Positions 22,301 to 34,300 of a stretch of 64,000 nt of DNA are shown one piece after another. The notes beneath the pieces were generated by a model. That model was not told where the DNA came from, ran no database searches, and saw only the letters and a program-made list of their open reading frames with translations. The stretch lies in contig NC_133026.1 in NCBI RefSeq assembly GCF_048771995.1, positions 151,861,001 to 151,925,000 on the forward strand, given 5' to 3'. Origin of the DNA: Taeniopygia guttata (taxonomy: Eukaryota > Chordata > Aves > Passeriformes > Estrildidae). Numbering within the stretch: position 1 is the stretch's first letter; every line of letters starts with the position of its first letter. Both the position numbers and the translations under genes were made by a program.

Positions 22301-25300
22301 GGGGGTGGTTTCGGGGGTCCTGGGTGGGGTTTGGGGGGTCCTGGGGGTGGTTTGGGGGTCCTGGGTGGGGTTTGGGGGGTCCTGGTGGGGTTTGGGGGGC
22401 ATTTGGGGGGGTCCCGGGGGTGGTTTGGGGGGTCCTGGGGGTGGTTTGGGGGTCCTGGGGGGGATTTGGGGGGCCCCGGGGGGGATTTGGGGGGCCCCGG
22501 GGGGGTTTGGGGGGTCCTGGGGGAGATTCGGGGGTCCTGGAGGGGTTTGGGGGGTCCTGGGTGGGGTTTGGGGGCTTCTGGGGGGGATTTGGGGGGTCCT
22601 GGGGGGGTTTGGGGGGTCCCGGGGGGGATTTGGGGGGTCCCGGGGGTGGTTTGGGGGGTCCCGGGGGTCCCCAGAGCCCAGCGGAGCTGCTGCTGCACCG
22701 CTACGCGTGAGGGGCTTTGGGGAAATTGGGCAAAAGGAGAAATTCTGCCCCAAATCCGGCCCCGCGTTCAGCCCCGCCCCTCCTCGCGGCGTTAATTGCC
22801 GCTAATTCGGCGTTAATTAAAGGCGTTAATTGGCCCGGAAAGCCGCAGCCGAAATGGGAGAGGAAATTCCGGGAAAGGGCAACGAGGGAAGATCGGGAAA
22901 GGGGAAAGTGCCCGAATTTGGGTCTGGGGGAGAAAAAAGAGAGAAAAGTGCCCGAATTTGGGTCTGGGGGAGAAAAAAGAGAGAAAAGTGCCCGAATTTG
23001 GGTCTGGGGGTGAAAAAAGAGAGAAAAGTGCCCGGATTTGGGTCTGGGGGCGAAAAAGAGAGAAAAGAGAGGAAAATGCCCGGATTTGGGGCTGGGGCTC
23101 AAAAACAGGTGACACACAGGTGACACAGGTAGCACAGGTGTGACACAGGTGGCCCAGGTGTGACACAGGTGGCACACAGGTGTGACACAGGTGTGACCCA
23201 GGTGACACACACCTGTCCCACAGGTGGCCCGGGCACGAGCAGCAGGTGGGGTGTGTGGGTACAGGTGACACACAGGTGACACACAGGTGTCCCCGCAGGT
23301 GGCCCGGGCACGAGGAGCAGGTGGGGTGTGTGGGTAGAGGTGTGACACAGGTGACCCAGGTGTGACACAGGTGGCACACAGGTGTGACACAGGTGTGACA
23401 CAGGTGACACAGGTGACCCAGGTGTGACACAGGTGACACAGGTGTCCCCGCAGGTGTCCCGAGCACAAGGAGCAGGTGGGGTGTGTGGGTACAGGTGTGA
23501 CACAGGTGACACAGGTGACACAGGTGACACACAGGTGACACACCTGTCCCCGCAGGTGGCCCGGGCACGAGCAGCAGGTGGGGTGTGTGGGTACAGGTGT
23601 GACACAGGTGACACAGGTGACACACAGGTGACACACACCTGTCCCCGCAGGTGGCCCGGGCACGAGCAGCAGGTGGGGTGTGTGGGTACAGGTGTGACCC
23701 AGGTGACACACAGGTGACACAGGTGACACACAGGTGTGACCCAGGTGTCCCCGCAGGTGGCCCGGGCACGAGGAGCAGGTGGGCGCCCTGGCACAGTCGC
23801 TGGGCTTCGCGCAGGTGTCGCTGTCCTCGGCGGTGGCGGGCATGGCGCGGGCGGTGCCGCGCGGCCTCACGGCCTGTGCCGACGCGTACCTGAGCCCCGG
23901 CGTGCGGCGCTACCTGCGCGGCTTCTGCCAGGGCTTCCGGCACGGCCTGCGGGTGAGCGGGGACGGGACGGGACTGACCCGGGACTGACACGGGACTGAC
24001 ACGGGATAGGGGGGGACTGACACGGGACTGACACAGGATAGAGCAGGACTGACCCGGGATAGAGCGGGACTGACCCGGGATAGAGCTGGGACAGAGCGGG
24101 GGACAGGGCGGGACTGACCTGGGACAGACCCGGGATAGAGCTGGGACAGGGCGGGACTGACCTGGGACAGACCCGGGACAGGGCGGGACTGACCCGGGAC
24201 GGGGCGAGACTGACATGGGACTGACCCAGGACAGAGCGGGACTGACCCGGGATAGGGGGGGACAGAGCGGCACCGGCCCGGAACAGGGTGGGACTGACCC
24301 GGGATGGGGCGGGACTGACCCGGGACAGACACGGGACATGCGCTCGGACGGGGGGCTCTGACCCCCTGAACCCCCAAACCCGTTTTTAGGGGGTGCAGGT
24401 GCTGTTCATGCGCTCGGACGGGGGGCTCTGACCCCCTGACCCCCCTGACCCCCTGAACCCCGTTTTTAGGGGGTGCAGGTGCTGTTCATGGGGGGCTCTG
24501 ACCCCCGACCCCCCAAACCCGTTTTTAGGGGGTGCAGGTGCTGTTCATGCGCTCGGACGGGGGGCTCTGACCCCTCTGACCCCCCCAAACCCCGATTTTA
24601 GGGGGTGCAGGTGCTGTTCATGCGCTCGGACGGGGGCTCTGACCCCCTGACCCCGTTTTTAGGGGGTGCAGGTGCTGTTCATGCGCTCGGACGGGGGGTC
24701 TGACCCCATTGACCCCCTGACCCCCCGTACCCCGTTTTTAGGGGGTGCAGGTGCTGTTCATGCGCTCGGACGGGGGGCTCTGACCCCCTGACCCCCATTT
24801 TTAGGGGGTGCAGGTGCTGTTCATGGGGGGCTCTGACCCCCCAAACCCCGTTTTTAGGGGGTGCAGGTGCTGTTCATGGGGGGCTCTGACCCCCCAAACC
24901 CGATTTTAGGGGGTGCAGGTGCTGTTCATGCGCTCGGACGGGGGGTCTGACCCCATTGACCCCCCAAACCCCGTTTTTAGGGGGTGCAGGTGCTGTTCAT
25001 GCGCTCGGACGGGGGGCTCTGACCCCCTGACCCCCTGACCCCCATTTTTAGGGGGTGCAGGTGCTGTTCATGCGCTCGGACGGGGGCTCTGACCCCCTGA
25101 ACCCCGTTTTTAGGGGGTGCAGGTGCTGTTCATGCGCTCGGACGGGGGGCTCACGCCCATGGACACCTTCGGGGGGGCTCGGGCCATCCTGTCGGGTCCG
25201 GCCGCGGGGGTCGTGGGCTACGCCCGGACCACCTTCGACCCCCAGGACGGGACCCCCGTGATCGGCTTCGACATGGGAGGTGAGGGCGGGGCCCGGGGGT

Positions 25301-28300
25301 CCGGGGGGTCTGGGGGATTGGGGTCACGGGGAGGGGGTCCCGGGGGTCTGGGGTCACAGGGAGGGGGTCCCGGGGGATTGGGGTCATGGGGAGGGGGTCC
25401 TGGGGGACTGGGGTCATAGGGAGGGGGTCCCGTGGGATTGGGGTCCCAGAAAGGGGGTCCCGGGGGTCTGGGGTCATGGGGAGGGGGTCCTGGAGGTCTG
25501 GGGTCCCGGGGGTCTGGGGTCTTGGGGAGGGGTTCTGGGGGGATTGGGGTCATGGGGAGGGGGTCCCGGGGGACTGGGGTCACAGGGAGGGGGTCCCATG
25601 GGATTGGGGTCCGGGGGTCACTGGCTGGGGTTGGGGTCCTGGGAAGGGGATCCTGTTGGGATTTGGGTTATGGGGAGGGGGTCCTGCTGGGTCTCGGGTC
25701 CTGCTGGGTCTGGGGTCCGGCAGTTTTGGGGTGCAGCAGTTTTGGGGTCTGTCTGGGTCTGGGGTCTGGCAGTTTTGGGGTGCAGCAGCTCTGGGGTCTG
25801 TCTGGGTCTGGGGTGCGGCAGTTTCGGGGTGCGGCAGTTTCGGGGTGCAGCAGTTTTGGGGTGCAGCAGTTTTGGGGTCCCGCTGGGTCTGGGGTCTGGC
25901 AGTTTTGGGGTGCGGCAGTTTTGGGGTCCCGCAGTTTCGGGGTCCCGCAGTTTCGGGGTGCAGCAGTTTTGGGGTCCCGCAGTTTCGGGGTCCCGCAGTT
26001 TCGGGGTCCCGCAGTTTCGGGGTCCCGCAGTTTTGGGGTCCCGCAGTTTCAGGGTGCAGTTTTGGGGTCCCGCAGTTTCGGGGTGCAGCAGTTTTGGGGT
26101 CCCGCAGTTTCAGGGTGCAGTTTTGGGGTCCCGCAGTTTCGGGGTGCGGCAGTTTCGGGGTGCAGCAGTTTTGGGGTCCCGCAGTTTCGGGGTCCCGCAG
26201 TTTCGGGGTCCCGCAGTTTCGGGGTGCAGCAGTTTCGGGGTCCCGCGGTTTTGGGGTGCAGCAGTTTTGGGGTCCCGCAGTTTTGGGGTCCCGCAGTTTT
26301 GGGGTCCGGCAGTTTTGGGGTCCCGCAGTTTTGGGGTGCGGCAGCTCTGGGGTGCGGCAGTTTTGGGGTGCGGCAGTTTTGGGGTGCAGCAGTTTCGGGG
26401 TCCCGCAGTTTCGGGGTCCCGCAGTTTTGGGGTCCCGCAGTTTCGGGGTGCAGCAGTTTTGGGGTCCCGCAGTTCTGGGGTCCCGCAGTTTTGGGGTGCA
26501 GCAGTTTTGGGGTGCAGTTTTGGGGTCCCGCAGTTTCGGGGTCCCGCAGTTTCGGGGTGCAGCAGTTTTGGGGTGCAGTTTTGGGGTCCCGCAGTTCTGG
26601 GGTGCAGTTTCGGGGTCCGCAGGCACCTCGACCGACGTGAGCCGCTACGCGGGCGAGTTCGAGCACGTGTTCGAGGCCACCACGGCGGGGGTCGCCATCC
26701 AGAGCCCGCAGCTGCACATCAGCACCGTGGCCGCGGGGGGGGGGTCCCGCCTCTTCTTCAGGTGGGAATGGGGGGGAGAGGGGTCCTGACTGTTCTTCAG
26801 GTGGGAATGGGGGGGCGGGGGGGGTCCCGCCTCTTCTTCAGGTGGGGGGGCCTTGGGGCGGGGTCCCGGCTGTTCTTCAGGTGGGGGGCGGGGGGATGGG
26901 GGGGCCGGGGGAAGGGGAGGGGGCTCCAAGTGTTGGGAGGCTGGGGGGGGTCCAGGGGATGGGGAGGGGTCTGGGGCTGTGGAGGGATCCAGGGGCTGGG
27001 GAGGGGGTCCGGGGCTGGGGGAGGGGGTCCGGGGGCTGAGGAGGGGGTCCAGGGGCTGGGGAGGGGGTCCAGGGGCTGAGGAGGGGGTCCAGGGGATGGG
27101 GAGGGGGTCCGGGGGCTGGGGAGGGGGTCCGGGACCTGGGGGGGATCCGGAAGCTGGGGAGGGTGTCCAGGACCTGGGGAGGGGTCCGGGGGCAGGGGAG
27201 GGGGTCCAGGGGCTTGGGGAGGGGGTCCGGGGGCTGGGGAGGGGGTCCAGGGGCTGGGGAGGGGGTCCAGGGGCTGAGGAGGGGGTCCAGGGGCTGAGGA
27301 GGGGGTCCGGGGGATGGGGAGGGGGTCCAGGGGATGGGGAGGGGGTCCGGGGCTGGGGAGGGGGTCCGGGGCTGGGGAGGGGGTCCAGGGGCTGGGGAGG
27401 GGGTCCGGGGGCTGAGGAGGGGGTCCAGAGGATGGGGAGGGGATCCGGGGGCTGAGGAGGGGGTCCAGAGGATGGGGAGGGGATCCAGGGGATGGGGAGG
27501 GGGTCCAGGGGCTGGGGGGGGTCCGGGGCCTGGGGAGGGGGTCCGGGGGATGGGCGGGGCTGGGGAGGGGGCTCCAGGTGTGTCCCAGGTGAATGAGGTG
27601 CGCCCCCGTGGGTGTCACTGTCCCTTCCGTGTCCCCGCGGGTGTCGCTGTCTGTCTTGTGCCCCCCGTGGGTGTCCCCGTGTCCCCCTGAGTGTCCCCAT
27701 GTCCCCCTGAGTGTCCCCGTGTCCCCTGAGTGTCCCCGTGTCCCCCTGAGTGTCCCCGTGTCCCCGCAGGTCCGGTCTCTACGTGGTCGGTCCCGAGTCC
27801 GCGGGCGCCCACCCGGGACCCGCCTGTTACCGCAAGGGTGAGTGAGGGACACCCGTGTCCCCGTGTCACCCTGACCCCCCGTGTCCCCCCCTGACCCCCG
27901 TGTCCCCCTGACCCCGCCGTGCCACCCCTGACCCCTCTGTGTCCCCTCTGAGCCCCCCGTGTCCTTCTATCCCCCGTGTCCCGGTGTCCCCAGGCGGTCC
28001 CTGACCCCCCTGACCCCCATGTCCCCGCGGTGTCCCCCTGACCCCCGTGTCCCCCTGACCCCCGTGTCCCCCCGTGTCCCCAGGCGGTCCCTGACCCCCG
28101 TGTCCCCGCGGTGTCCCCAGCCGGTCCCTGACCCCCGTGACCCCCCTGACCCCCGTGTCCCCGCGGTGTCCCCAAGCAGTCCCTGACCCCCCGGTGTCCC
28201 CCTGACCCCCGTGTCCCCCCGGTGTCCCCAGGCGGTCCCTGACTCGCCTGACCTCCCCCGTGTCCCCAGCCGGTCCCTGACCCCTCTGACCCCCCGGTGT

Positions 28301-31300
28301 CCCCAGCCGGTCCCTGACCCCCGTGTCCCGCGGTGTCCCCAGCCGGTCCCTGACCCCCGTGTCCCCCCGGTGTCCCCAGCCGGTCCCTGACCCCCGGTGT
28401 CCCCCTGACCCCTGTGACCCCCCGGTGTCCCCAGGCGGTCCCCTGACTGTCACCGACGCCAACCTGGTGCTGGGCCGGCTGCTCCCCGAGTTCTTCCCGC
28501 GGATCTTCGGTCCCGGCGAGGATCAGCCGCTGTGCCGGGACACGGCGGCGGCGGCGTTCCGGGAGCTGGCGGCCACCATCCGCGCCTTCCAGAGGGGCTC
28601 CGGGGGCTCCGGGGGCTCCGGGGGCTCCGGGGACACCGGGGGCTCCGGGGACACCGGGGACACTGCGGACACCGGGGACACCGGGGACACCGGGGACACC
28701 GCGGACACCGGGGACACCGAGGCGCTCTCGGTGGAGGAGGTGGCCCTGGGCTTCATCCGGGTGGCCAACGAGGCCATGTGCCGACCCATCCGCGCCCTGA
28801 CGGAGGTGGGGGTCCCTCGGGGGTCCCGGGGGGCTCGGGGGGTCCCGGGGGACAGTGGTGTCCCCTCCCGCTGGGTGGGTGTCCCTCGGGGGTCCCGGGG
28901 GTCCCGGTGTCACCTCCCGCTGGGTGGGTGTCCCTCGGGGGTCCCGGGGGTCGCGGTGTCACTGCCCGCTGGGTGGGTGTCCCGCGGGGGTCGCGGTGTC
29001 CCCTCCCGCTGGGTGGGGGTCCCGAGGGTCCCGGGGGTCCCGGGGGTCCCGGTGTCACCGGCTGTCCCCTGGCAGGCGCGGGGACACGAGGCGGCGCGAC
29101 ACGTGCTGGCGTGTTTCGGGGGCGCCGGGGGGCAGCACGCCTGTGCCATCGCCCGCACGCTGGGCATGGCCCGGGTCTTCATCCACAGGTGGGTGCGGGG
29201 GGGACCCCCGGGGTGGGCGGGGGGCGTGGGGACCCCCGGGATGGGGCGGGGGGCATGGGGACCCCCGGGATGGGGCGGGGGGCACGGGGACCCCCGGGAT
29301 GGGCAGCGGGCATGGGGACCCCCGGGGTGGGGCGGGGGGCACGGGGACCCCCGGGATATGGGGCAGGGGGCGCGGGGACCCCCGGGATGGGGCGGGGGGC
29401 GTGGGGACCCCCGGCATGGGGGGCAGCTGGGGGGGGGCCGTGGGGACCCTCGGGTTGGGGGGGCGGTCGTGGGAATCCCCGGGATGGGGTGCGGGGACCC
29501 CCCTGCATGGGCGGGGGGCACGGGGACCCCCGGGTTTGGGGTGGATCTGGGTGGGGGGCGTGGGGACCCCCAGGATGGGGCGGGGGGCGTGGGGACCCCC
29601 GGGTTTGGGGTGAGGGGTGTGGGGATCCCCTTTTTGGGGTGGGGGCAGTGGGGACCCGATTTGGGGCGGACCTGGAGGGTCCACAGGGATTCCCCTCTTG
29701 GGGGGGGGGTCCCGGAGACCCCGACCCTCCCCCTGCGGGGCTGGGGAGGGGCCCGAGGGATTTGGGGGACCGGTGGCTTTGGGAGGGGGTCCCCGGGGCT
29801 GGGACAGGGACGGGCCGGGGGAGTCCCGGGGCTGTCCCGGGCGGTGACAGCAGTGACCCGGGGCTGTCCCGGGCTGTCCCCGCGGTGTCCCCGCAGTGTC
29901 CCCGGCCTGTCCCCACGGTGACAGCGCTGTCCCCCCAGGCACAGCGGGCTGCTGTCGGCGCTGTCCCGGGGCTGTCCCGGCGCTGTCCCGGGGCTGTCCC
30001 CGCGGTGACAGTCCTGTCCCGGGACTGTCCCCCCAGGCACAGCGGGCTGCTGTCGGCGCTGTCCCGGGGCTGTCCCGGCGCTGTCCCGGGGCTGTCCCCG
30101 CGGTGACAGTCCTGTCCCGGGACTGTCCCCCCAGGCACAGCGGGCTGCTGTCGGCGCTCGGACTGGCGCTGTCCGGGGCTGTCCCGGGGCTGTCCCCGGC
30201 GGTGACAGGAGTGTCCCCGGGCTGTCCCCGCGGTGACAGGCCTGTCCCGGGGCTGTCCCGGGATGTCCCCCCAGGCACAGCGGGCTGCTGTCGGCGCTCG
30301 GGCTGTCCCGGGGCTGTCCCGGGGCTGTCCCGGGGCTGTCCCTGGGCTGTCCCCGCGGTGACAGGCCTGTCCCGGGCTGTCCCGGTCTGTCCCCGCAGGC
30401 ACAGCGGGCTGCTGTCGGCGCTCGGGCTGTCCCGGGGCTGTCCCCGGGCGGTGACAGGCCTGTCCCGGGGCTGTCCCGGGGCTGTCGCGGGGCTGTCCCC
30501 GGGCGGTGACAGGCCTGTCCCGGGGCTGTCCCGGGATGTCCCCCCAGGCACAGCGGGCTGCTGTCGGCGCTCGGGCTGTCCCGGGGCTGTCCCGGGGCTG
30601 TCCCCGCGGTGACAGGAGTGTCCCCGGGCTGTCCCCCCAGGCACAGCGGGCTGCTGTCGGCGCTCGGGCTGTCCCGGGGCTGTCCCGGGGCTGTCCCGGG
30701 GCTGTCCCTGGGCTGTCCCCGCGGTGACAGGCCTGTCCCGGGCTGTCCCGGTCTGTCCCCGCAGGCACAGCGGGCTGCTGTCGGCGCTCGGGCTGTCCCG
30801 GGGCTGTCCCGGGGCTGTCCCCGCGGTGACAGGAGTGTCCCCGGGCTGTCCCCCCAGGCACAGCGGGCTGCTGTCGGCGCTCGGGCTGGCGCTGGCGGAC
30901 GCGGTGCAGGAGGAGCAGGAGCCGTGCGCGCTCCCGTACGGCCCCGGCGCGTTCCCGCGGCTCGAGGAGCGGCTCCGGGAGCTGGAGCGGCGCTGCCGGG
31001 ACGGGCTGCGGGCACAGGGATTCGCACCGTGAGAGAGGGACGGGGACAGGGACAGGGGACAGCGGGACAGGGGATGGGGACAGGGCACAGGGATTCGGCC
31101 CGTGAGAGAGCGGGGACAGGGATGGGGATGGGGACAGCGGGAGGGGACAGGGGATGGGACAGGGGATAGTGGGACGGGACCGGGGATAGGGGACAGGGAC
31201 AGGGGACAGCAGGATGGGACAGGGAACAGTGGGATGGGGACAGGGGACAGCGGGATGGGACAGGGGATGGGGACAGGGGACACGGGATGGGACAGTGGGA

Positions 31301-34300
31301 AGGGACGGGGGACAGCGGGACGGGGACAGGGACAGCGGGATGGGACAGGGGATGGGGACAGGGCACAGGGATTCGCACCGTGAGCGAGAGAGGGGCTGGG
31401 GACAGCGGGAGGGACAGGGGACAGGGACAGGGGACAGGGGATGGGGACAGGGACAGGGGACAGGGGGATGGGGACAGGGGACAGGGGATGGGACAGGGGA
31501 CAGCGGGGATGGGACAAGGGACAGGGGACAGGGGATGGGGACAGGGGACAGCGGGGATGGGACAAGGGACAGGGGACAGGGGATGGGACAGGGGACAGCG
31601 GGGATGGGACAAGGGACAGGGGACAGGGGATGGGGACAGGGGACAGGTGACACCGGAGATGGCAGGATGGGGACAGGGGACAGCGGGGACAGCAGGGATG
31701 GCAGGATGGGGACAGGGTGACCCAGTGGTTGTGACATTGGGGACAGGGTGACACAGTGCCACGGTGACAGGGTGACACAGGGTGACATAGTGACACAGTG
31801 TGACACAAGGTGACACCCGGTGACACAGACTGACCCGCGCCGTGCCGCAGGGAGCAGATCCGCACGGAGCCGTTCCTGCACCTGCGCTATGAAGGCACCG
31901 ACTGTGCCCTGATGGTCTCTGCCCGCGGGCACCCGGCGCACCCCGGCTCCTGCGCCGCCGGCGACTTCCTGGCGGCCTTCACCGCCCGGTCAGTGCCACA
32001 GTGTCACCGGCCCTGTCCCAGTGTCACCAACTCTGTCCCAGTGTCACCAACTCTGTCCCAGTGTCACCAGCCCTGTCCCAGTGTCACCAGTCCTGTCCCA
32101 GTGTCACCAGTCCTGTCCCAGTGTCACCAACTCTGTCCCAGTGTCACCAGCCCTGTCCCAGTGTCACCAGCCCTGTCCCAGTGTCACCAACCCTGTCCCA
32201 GTGTCACTGCCCTGTCCCAGTGTCACCAACCCTGTCCCAGTGTCACCAGTCCTGTTCTGGGGCCACCAGTCCTGTCCCAGTGTCACCAGTCCTGTCCCAG
32301 TGTCACCAGCCTGGCATGGTGTCACCGGCCCGGCTCCTGCGCCGCCGGCGACTTCCTGGCGGCCTTCACCGCCCGGTCAGTGCCACAGTGCCACCAACTC
32401 TGTCCCAGTGTCACCAGCCCTGTCCCAGTGTTGTCACAATCCCACCCCCTCACCCCAATCCCATCCCTCACCCCAATCCCATCCCCTCACCCCAATCCCA
32501 TCCCCTCACCCAATCCCATCTGTGCACCCCAATCCCATCTGTGCACCCCAATCCCATCCCTCACCCCAATCCCATCTGTGCACCCCAATCCCATCTGTGC
32601 ACCCCAATCCCATCCCCTCACCCCAATCCCATCTGTGCACCCCAATCCCATCTGTGCACCCCAATCCCATCTGTGCACCCCAATCCCATCTGTGCACCCC
32701 AATCCCATCCCTCACCCCAATCCCATCCCCTCACCCCAATCCCATCCCTCACCCCAATCCCATCCCCTCACCCCAATCCCATCTGTGCACCCCAATCCCA
32801 TCCCCTCACCCCAATCCCATCCCCTCACCCCAATCCCATCTGTGCACCCCAATCCCATTCCCTCACCCCAATCCCATCTGTGCACCCCAATCCCATCTGT
32901 GCACCCCAATCCCATCCCTCACCCCAATCCCATCCCTCACCCCAATCCCATCCCTCACCCCAATCCCATCTGTGCACCCCAATCCCATCTGTGCACCCCA
33001 ATCCCATCTGTGCACCCCAATCCCATCCCCTCACCCAATCCCATCTGTGCACCCCAATCCCACCCCTCACCCCAATCCCATCTGTGCACCCCAATCCCAT
33101 CTGTGCACCCCAATCCCATCTGTGCACCCCAATCCCATCCCCTCACCCCAATCCCATCCCTCACCCCAATCCCATCCCTCACCCCAATCCCATCCCTCAC
33201 CCCAATCCCATCCCCTCACCCCAATCCCATCTGTGCACCCCAATCCCATCTGTGCACCCCAATCCCATCTGTGCACCCCAATCCCATCCCCTCACCCCAA
33301 TCCCATCTGTGCACCCCAATCCCATCCCTCACCCCAATCCCATCTGTGCACCCCAATCCCATCCCCTCACCCCAATCCCATCTGTGCACCCCAATCCCAT
33401 CTGTGCACCCCAATCCCATCTGTGCACCCCAATCCCATCCCCTCACCCCAATCCCATCTGTGCACCCCAATCCCATCTGTGCACCCCAATCCCATCTGTG
33501 CACCCCAATCCCATCCCTCACCCCAATCCCATCTGTGCACCCCAATCCCATCCCCTCACCCCAATCCCATCCCCACACCCCAATCCCATCCCTCACCCCA
33601 ATCCCATCTGTGCACCCCAATCCCATCTGTGCACCCCAATCCCATCCCTCACCCCAATCCCATCCCTCACCCCAATCCCATCTGTGCACCCCAATCCCAT
33701 CCCCGCACCCCAATCCCATCTGTGCACCCCAATCCCATCTGTGCACCCCAATCCCATCTGTGCACCCCAATCCCATCCCCTCACCCCAATCCCATCCCTC
33801 ACCCCAATCCCATCTGTGCACCCCAATCCCATCCCTCACCCCAATCCCATCTGTGCACCCCAATCCCATCCCTCACCCCAATCCCATCCCTCACCCCAAT
33901 CCCATCCCCTCACCCCAATCCCATCTGTGCACCCCAATCCCATCTGTGCACCCCAATCCCATCTGTGCACCCCAATCCCATCCCCTCACCCCAATCCCAT
34001 CTGTGCACCCCAATCCCATCTGTGCACCCCAATCCCATCCCTCACCCCAATCCCATCTGTGCACCCCAATCCCATCCCCGCACCCCAATCCCATCTGTGC
34101 ACCCCAATCCCATCCCCTCACCCCAATCCCATCCCTCACCCCAATCCCATCTGTGCACCCCAATCCCATCCCCGCACCCCAATCCCATCCCTCACCCCAA
34201 TCCCATCTGTGCACCCCAATCCCATCCCCTCACCCCAATCCCATCCCTCACCCCAATCCCATCTGTGCACCCCAATCCCATCCCTCACCCCAATCCCATC

